NCBI GenBank assembly: GCA_045639325.1
Contig: JAZUCU010000037.1
Coordinates: 44,367-108,366, forward strand
Length of the DNA: 64,000 nucleotides
Direction: 5' to 3'
Source: RGIG8244 sp045639325
GTDB lineage: Bacteria; Verrucomicrobiota; Lentisphaeria; Victivallales; UBA1829
The translations under genes were made by a program, and so were the position numbers. Below the pieces are notes generated by a model. That model was not told the DNA's origin. It saw only the letters and a list, made by a program, of their open reading frames with translations, and ran no database searches. Within the stretch, counting starts at the first letter, position 1. The number at the start of each line of letters is the position of its first letter. Below are positions 60,465 to 64,000 of this stretch, in pieces.

Positions 60465-62272
60465 CAGAACAGATCCTTTTTATTGCGTAACACATTCCGG
60501 TACCGGTCAAAGACGCCGGACTTGGAAACGAATCCGGCATATTCGCCGTTTGTTTTGACAACCGGGATATTCCATGCATGCCATTGTTCAAAAAGGCGGG
60601 AGGCTTCTTTGAGCGTATCCGTTTCTTTCAGCGTCGGCCCGGTGTCGGACATAATGTCATAGACCAATGCCACGTCATAAAGCTGTTGATCCAGCAGGAA
60701 AGGCCGGATATTATCGAGCGTGACAATGCCGACCAGCAGCTTGTCTTCCGTTACTACCGGGAAGATGTTGCGTTTGGATTTCATGACTGCACCGAGCAGC
60801 TGGCGCAGAGTAAAATCGGGCCGGACTGTGACGAAATTGGTTTCCACCAGGTTGCCGACCAGCAGCTGTTTCAATGCGGCGGCATCGGTATTTTCATCCG
60901 GCGTACCACCTTTTGCGGCGATGGCAGATTTATAAACGTTGTACTTTGTGATCGCCCGGCAGACAAAGAAGGAAAGCGAGGCAACGATCATCAGGGGAAT
61001 GAATAATTTATATCCGCCGGTGATCTCGGCAATAAGGAAGATCCCCGTCATGGGCGCATGCATGACGCCTGCAAGAACTGCCCCCATGCCGATGGCGATA
61101 AAGTTGGTTTCACAAATCTGGGCATGACCGTAAAGTCCCAGCATCCGGATCATACGCGCAACAAAGAATCCGAGAAATGCCCCGGTGAACATGGAGGGCG
61201 CAAAAATCCCGCCGTCACCACCGCTTTCCACGCCGGTATTGGAGACTGCTGCCTTGAGAATGACCAGGAGTCCGGTCAATGCCAGAAGACTCCACGCATT
61301 ATTGAACAGGAATTGCACCGGGCTGCCGTCGAGGATATGGAATTCTTTTCCTGCAACGAGCATATTGACAAAGCCGTATCCCTCGCCGCGGAGTGTGGGG
61401 AAGAGCAGGAAAACGACATACAAAATGACGCATCCGATCAGCCCTTTCAGCCAGGGATTTTTGAACACGGAAAACTTTTTGTTGATGAAAAGGGATGTGC
61501 GGATCACGTATGCCGAGACCAATCCGGCAAGCAAACCCAGCAGAATGTAATACGGAATGTTCTGAATCGCCCAGTCCGTCACTTCAATCGAAAATGCCCG
61601 GTGCGGGAACAGAACTTCTGAAACAACCGCAGCTCCGGCAGACGCAATCAGCAGCGGAATCAACGCCGGAATAGAGAATTCCGTCAGCAGAATTTCGCAG
61701 GCAAACAATGCCCCGGCGACAGGACTGTTGAACACTGCGGAGACCCCGGCACCACCGCCGCAAGCCAGCAATAATGTTCTGCCTTCCTTACCCAGCCGGA
61801 ACCGTTTTGCAATATTGGAACCAATGGCGGAGCCGGTCAATGCAGTCGGAGCTTCCAGCCCGGCAGAAACGCCGCACCCGACAGAAATCCCGCTGGTGAG
61901 GATGTGACTCCATGTTTTCTGTTTGGGAATTTCTCCGGTTGCCCCCGCAGAGATAATAACGCCTGCCAATCCTTTTTCGTAAACACCTTTCACAAAAAGT
62001 TTGACAAAGATGATACAGAAGAAAATCCCGATTGCAGGATAAAGGGGCCGCATGAAATATTCCAGTGTGGACGGAGTCGTGCTGCCCGCATAGCAGATGT
62101 GCTGAATATAATGGGCAATGAATTTCAAGGCAACAGCAGCCAACCCGGAAATCAGACCGGTCACGATACTGAGCGCGAAAATGTAATTTTTTTCGCCGAC
62201 AGCGAGTCGCAGAAGATGTATATTCCGATCAAAAGAAGTGAATTTTAAAATTTTTCTGATGATAAGCGGCAT
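60464..62272 (-). CDS. ClC-family chloride channel/transporter with CBS domains
   Basis: 602 residues. About ten membrane segments; GCGVSAGLEAPTALTGSAIG corresponds to the GREGP block and SGGDGGIFAPSMFTG to the GGIFAPS block. The GSGIP-type block reads GATGEIPKQKTW, a divergence at the selectivity region. Two CBS domains occupy ~470-590 (FPVVTEDKLLVGIVTLDNIR, PVVKTNGEYAGFVSKSGVFD). Possible Cl-/H+ exchange or another anion; direction unknown. It lies between nrdR (24 bp upstream) and the ATP-cone gene. Confidence 0.88.
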   Translation of the reverse strand: MPLIIRKILKFTSFDRNIHLLRLAVGEKNYIFALSIVTGLISGLAAVALKFIAHYIQHICYAGSTTPSTLEYFMRPLYPAIGIFFCIIFVKLFVKGVYEKGLAGVIISAGATGEIPKQKTWSHILTSGISVGCGVSAGLEAPTALTGSAIGSNIAKRFRLGKEGRTLLLACGGGAGVSAVFNSPVAGALFACEILLTEFSIPALIPLLIASAGAAVVSEVLFPHRAFSIEVTDWAIQNIPYYILLGLLAGLVSAYVIRTSLFINKKFSVFKNPWLKGLIGCVILYVVFLLFPTLRGEGYGFVNMLVAGKEFHILDGSPVQFLFNNAWSLLALTGLLVILKAAVSNTGVESGGDGGIFAPSMFTGAFLGFFVARMIRMLGLYGHAQICETNFIAIGMGAVLAGVMHAPMTGIFLIAEITGGYKLFIPLMIVASLSFFVCRAITKYNVYKSAIAAKGGTPDENTDAAALKQLLVGNLVETNFVTVRPDFTLRQLLGAVMKSKRNIFPVVTEDKLLVGIVTLDNIRPFLLDQQLYDVALVYDIMSDTGPTLKETDTLKEASRLFEQWHAWNIPVVKTNGEYAGFVSKSGVFDRYRNVLRNKKDLF

Positions 62273-62296
62273 GGCAAACGATTTTCAAAAATATGA

Positions 62297-62755
62297 TCAG
62301 GATTTCTGTTTACCGATGCTGCGGACTTCCGATACAAATTCCGCCAGCCCTTGAAAATCCCGGTAAATCGAGGCAAAACGGATATATGCCACGGGATCAA
62401 GATTACGCAATTCTTTCATCACCCGTTCGCCAATTTCGCCGGTGGGTACTTCCCGGTCATAATCCGCTTCCAACTGAGTGCAGACCCGGGAGACGAGCGC
62501 TTCGATATCTTCCTGTGCAATGTCACGTTTCCAACATGCCTTTTCGACACCGCTCTGGACTTTCTGACGGTCAAAATCTTCCCGTGTGTTATCGCGCTTG
62601 ATGACTTTCAATTCTGCCTGAATGATTTCTTCGTGCGTGGTGAAACGGTGCCCGCATTGCAGACACTCCCGGCGGCGGCGGACGCCCGCACCGTCTTTTG
62701 TCGATCTGGAATCTACGACTTTATCATTCTGACAAGCACATCTTGGACAACGCAT
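62297..62755 (-). CDS. nrdR: Transcriptional repressor NrdR
   Basis: 152 residues, the typical NrdR size. MRCPRCACQNDKVVDSR and RRRECLQCGHRFTTHE form the zinc ribbon, followed by the ATP-cone (IKRDNTREDFDRQKVQSGVEKACWKRDI). NrdR represses ribonucleotide reductase genes when dATP is bound. A perfect 15-bp palindrome lies 36 bp upstream and overlaps its promoter. Confidence 0.95.
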   Translation of the reverse strand: MRCPRCACQNDKVVDSRSTKDGAGVRRRRECLQCGHRFTTHEEIIQAELKVIKRDNTREDFDRQKVQSGVEKACWKRDIAQEDIEALVSRVCTQLEADYDREVPTGEIGERVMKELRNLDPVAYIRFASIYRDFQGLAEFVSEVRSIGKQKS

Positions 62756-62790
62756 ACTGCTTACATACCTTGAATTGAAAGATTATATTA

Positions 62791-62825
62791 TGTATATAAT
62801 ATACACCTTTTTTTCGAAAAATCAA
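62791..62825 (-). promoter_or_regulatory. nrdR promoter with palindromic operator
   Basis: Minus strand: TTGATT (62825-62820), 16-bp spacer, TATATT (62803-62798). The perfect palindrome TGTATATAATATACA (62791-62805) covers the -10. It is of the tgt...aca type, not the aca...tgt polarity of NrdR boxes. Confidence 0.6.
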
Positions 62826-62875
62826 CTTTTTTCTACGTGCAGAGAATTATTTTTGATAAATTTGCTTATTCTAGG

Positions 62876-62903
62876 TTGATTTTTCTGCGATGCATGATAA
62901 TGT
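62876..62903 (+). promoter_or_regulatory. Candidate promoter of the thioesterase gene
   Basis: TTGATT (62876-62881), 16-bp spacer, TAATGT (62898-62903), 30 bp before the ATG. Confidence 0.4.
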
Positions 62904-62932
62904 AAGGACATCAACCGCACAGGAGAAGCATT

Positions 62933-63289
62933 ATGTCTGAAGTACTGATCACTACACATCTGGTAAAGGAATTCGACCTTGGAATGAATGGTAATCTCTA
63001 TGGCGGTCGTTTGCTTGACTGGCTGGATGAAGCAGGGGCGTTGTTCGTTCATGATACCTTCAAAGGCAACGTGTTTGTTACCTGGAAAGTCGGAGAGACG
63101 GTGTTTCATAAGACCGTCAAACAGAAGGCCATTGTCAAACTCTATATCAAAAATGTGGATGTCCGGACCCATTCCGTCGGATTCGAAATCAGTGCCCGTG
63201 TGGAGCAGGAGGAAGTCCTTTCCACTTCGATGGTTTTTGTTTGTGTGGATGCGGTAACCGGGCAGAAAAAAGCGATCCGGAAATCTTGA
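62933..63289 (+). CDS. Hotdog-fold acyl-CoA thioesterase
   Basis: 118 residues. NLYGGRLLDWLDEAGALFV is the YciA/BFIT-type active-site segment (usually G-N-x-x-GG-x-hh-x-W-h-D), KAIVKLYIKNVDVRTHSVGF the second strand and STSMVFVCVDAVTGQK the end of the fold. It would hydrolyse acyl-CoA. The ATG is preceded by AGGAGAAGC; the gene appears to be transcribed alone. Confidence 0.85.
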   Translation: MSEVLITTHLVKEFDLGMNGNLYGGRLLDWLDEAGALFVHDTFKGNVFVTWKVGETVFHKTVKQKAIVKLYIKNVDVRTHSVGFEISARVEQEEVLSTSMVFVCVDAVTGQKKAIRKS

Positions 63290-63329
63290 GAATTCCCGAA
63301 GCGCTCCGTTTTATCAATTTCTTACTTTA

Positions 63330-64000
63330 TCACTCGATTACGATCGTTTCTGTTGAACCGCACAAATCGTGGAATTTGCTGTCTTTTTCGTAAGCAGAGA
63401 GATAGAAATGGTGTGCCTTTTCCGGAACTTTTGCCGTGATGGTATCGCCTTTGATTTCCGCCGGAATGGATTTCCATTCCCGTTCGTGATAACGTACATC
63501 TTTACTCGTTTCTGTATAATTCAGCACGGCATAGGTGATGCCTTTACCCGGTTCCAGAATTTTTGCACTGACCACATTGCCTTTCTGCGTGATTTTGCCC
63601 AATTTCGGCAGACCCGGCTGCTTTTTGGTGAAATGGGAGGCCATCCGGAAACAGGCATCAAAATCAAAGCCGACGTGGGAATGAGGCAGATCATTGACGA
63701 TTGTTTTGTTATAAAGAGTGGGACATTCCTTGAATGCTTCGTTCAGGGTGGACAACGTCATGTTCTGGTCGATGGTACTTGCGATCCAGTAGAGAGGGAT
63801 CTTGATTGCATGATGGAATCTGCCGTTCGTAAAACGGAGAGTTTCGTTTTTAAAGGCGTCCTTATCGCGCTTGACGTCGCCGCAATAAATTTCCACCCCG
63901 CCTTGGAACCGGTTGTCGATGGAAGCAACCAATGCACCATACCAGCAGCCCGAGGAGAGAGGGAGCAAGTTTGATTTATCCGGGTTGACATTGGGCAGAG
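63330..64000 (-). CDS. Alpha/beta-hydrolase-like protein, C-terminal part (cut by window edge)
   Basis: The frame is open to the last base of the window, so the N-terminus lies outside; about 223 residues are visible. NLLPLSSGCWYGALVASIDN may hold the nucleophile-elbow region, HAIKIPLYWIASTIDQNMTL and VNDLPHSHVGFDFDACFRMA carry a late Asp and His, and the last ~80 residues are a beta-sandwich (ITAKVPEKAHHFYLSAYEKD). The order suggests a PqaA/prolyl-oligopeptidase-like serine hydrolase, as seen in polysaccharide-degrading relatives, but the visible part is not diagnostic. Confidence 0.5.
   Translation of the reverse strand, partial: LPNVNPDKSNLLPLSSGCWYGALVASIDNRFQGGVEIYCGDVKRDKDAFKNETLRFTNGRFHHAIKIPLYWIASTIDQNMTLSTLNEAFKECPTLYNKTIVNDLPHSHVGFDFDACFRMASHFTKKQPGLPKLGKITQKGNVVSAKILEPGKGITYAVLNYTETSKDVRYHEREWKSIPAEIKGDTITAKVPEKAHHFYLSAYEKDSKFHDLCGSTETIVIE

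Noticed and set aside
62791..62805. NrdR box upstream of nrdR
   Set aside because: The palindrome has tgt...aca polarity, not the aca...tgt of NrdR boxes, so it is reported as an unassigned operator.
1..64000. CRISPR arrays, insertion sequences, rRNA genes, integrases and attachment sites
   Set aside because: Looked for repeated spacer-like units, transposase motifs, tyrosine or serine recombinase motifs and rRNA; none seen in the window.

Overview
The window reads like chromosome from a host-associated or sediment anaerobe of the Lentisphaerae/Victivallales type. This assignment is an inference, from a prepilin-like protein with the FTLIELLVVIAIIAILA leader and a DUF1559-type tail, large secreted carbohydrate-binding proteins, a sialate O-acetylesterase, several FAD_oxidored-type flavoproteins and an LL-diaminopimelate aminotransferase. 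No rRNA or marker gene settles the taxon. Many intergenic gaps carry sigma70-like promoters (TTGNNN, 16-18 bp spacer, TATATT/TATAAT), and most genes have AAGGAG-like ribosome binding sites.

Layout. 1-3.6 kb: glycan/sugar-acid genes (partial glycosidase-like gene, HpcH/HpaI aldolase, sialate O-acetylesterase). 3.6-7.0 kb, minus strand: an isolated Mu-like DNA-packaging cassette (DUF2730-like, gp26-like, small terminase, large terminase, unknown protein) with no portal, capsid or tail genes. 7.1-13.4 kb: FAD oxidoreductase, then an alpha-galactosidase/MFS pair and threonine synthase. 13.4-18.2 kb: rsmE, a candidate ncRNA, tRNA-Arg(CCU), an orphan Opp/Dpp-type permease, a LexA-like repressor lacking both protease catalytic residues, a second candidate structured RNA, and an FHA/zinc-ribbon/kinase protein. 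18.5-23.9 kb: a tight operon (SDR, FAD flavoprotein, XRE-cupin regulator, Fe-S old-yellow-enzyme homologue without its usual C-terminal module, ThuA-like protein) behind a near-consensus promoter. 24-43 kb: mostly housekeeping on the minus strand (rpmB, rsmA, serC, folB, ligA, tgt, purT, pdxB, guaB), plus an AsmA-like protein, a CorA variant, a second FAD oxidoreductase, a Wzz-like protein, ribulokinase and an SGNH hydrolase.

43-51 kb: an AraC regulator diverges from two tandem, similar ~1050-residue secreted proteins followed by a prepilin-like gene. The divergent promoters share one -35 region inside a 14-bp direct repeat. 51-59.4 kb: M20 peptidase, AAC(3)-like acetyltransferase, creatininase-family protein, a metallo-beta-lactamase/TIM-barrel fusion, an aminotransferase pair including DapL, and a sugar-phosphate isomerase-like protein. 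59.5-64 kb: nrdR, a ClC channel and an ATP-cone protein in one run, then a hotdog thioesterase and the C-terminal part of a hydrolase cut by the window edge.

Most striking are the catalytically dead LexA homologue, the intact-looking orphan terminase cassette, two candidate structured RNAs, the five-gene redox operon, and the shared -35 divergent promoter with repeated operator-like sites. Domain names come from reading motifs, not from database searches.
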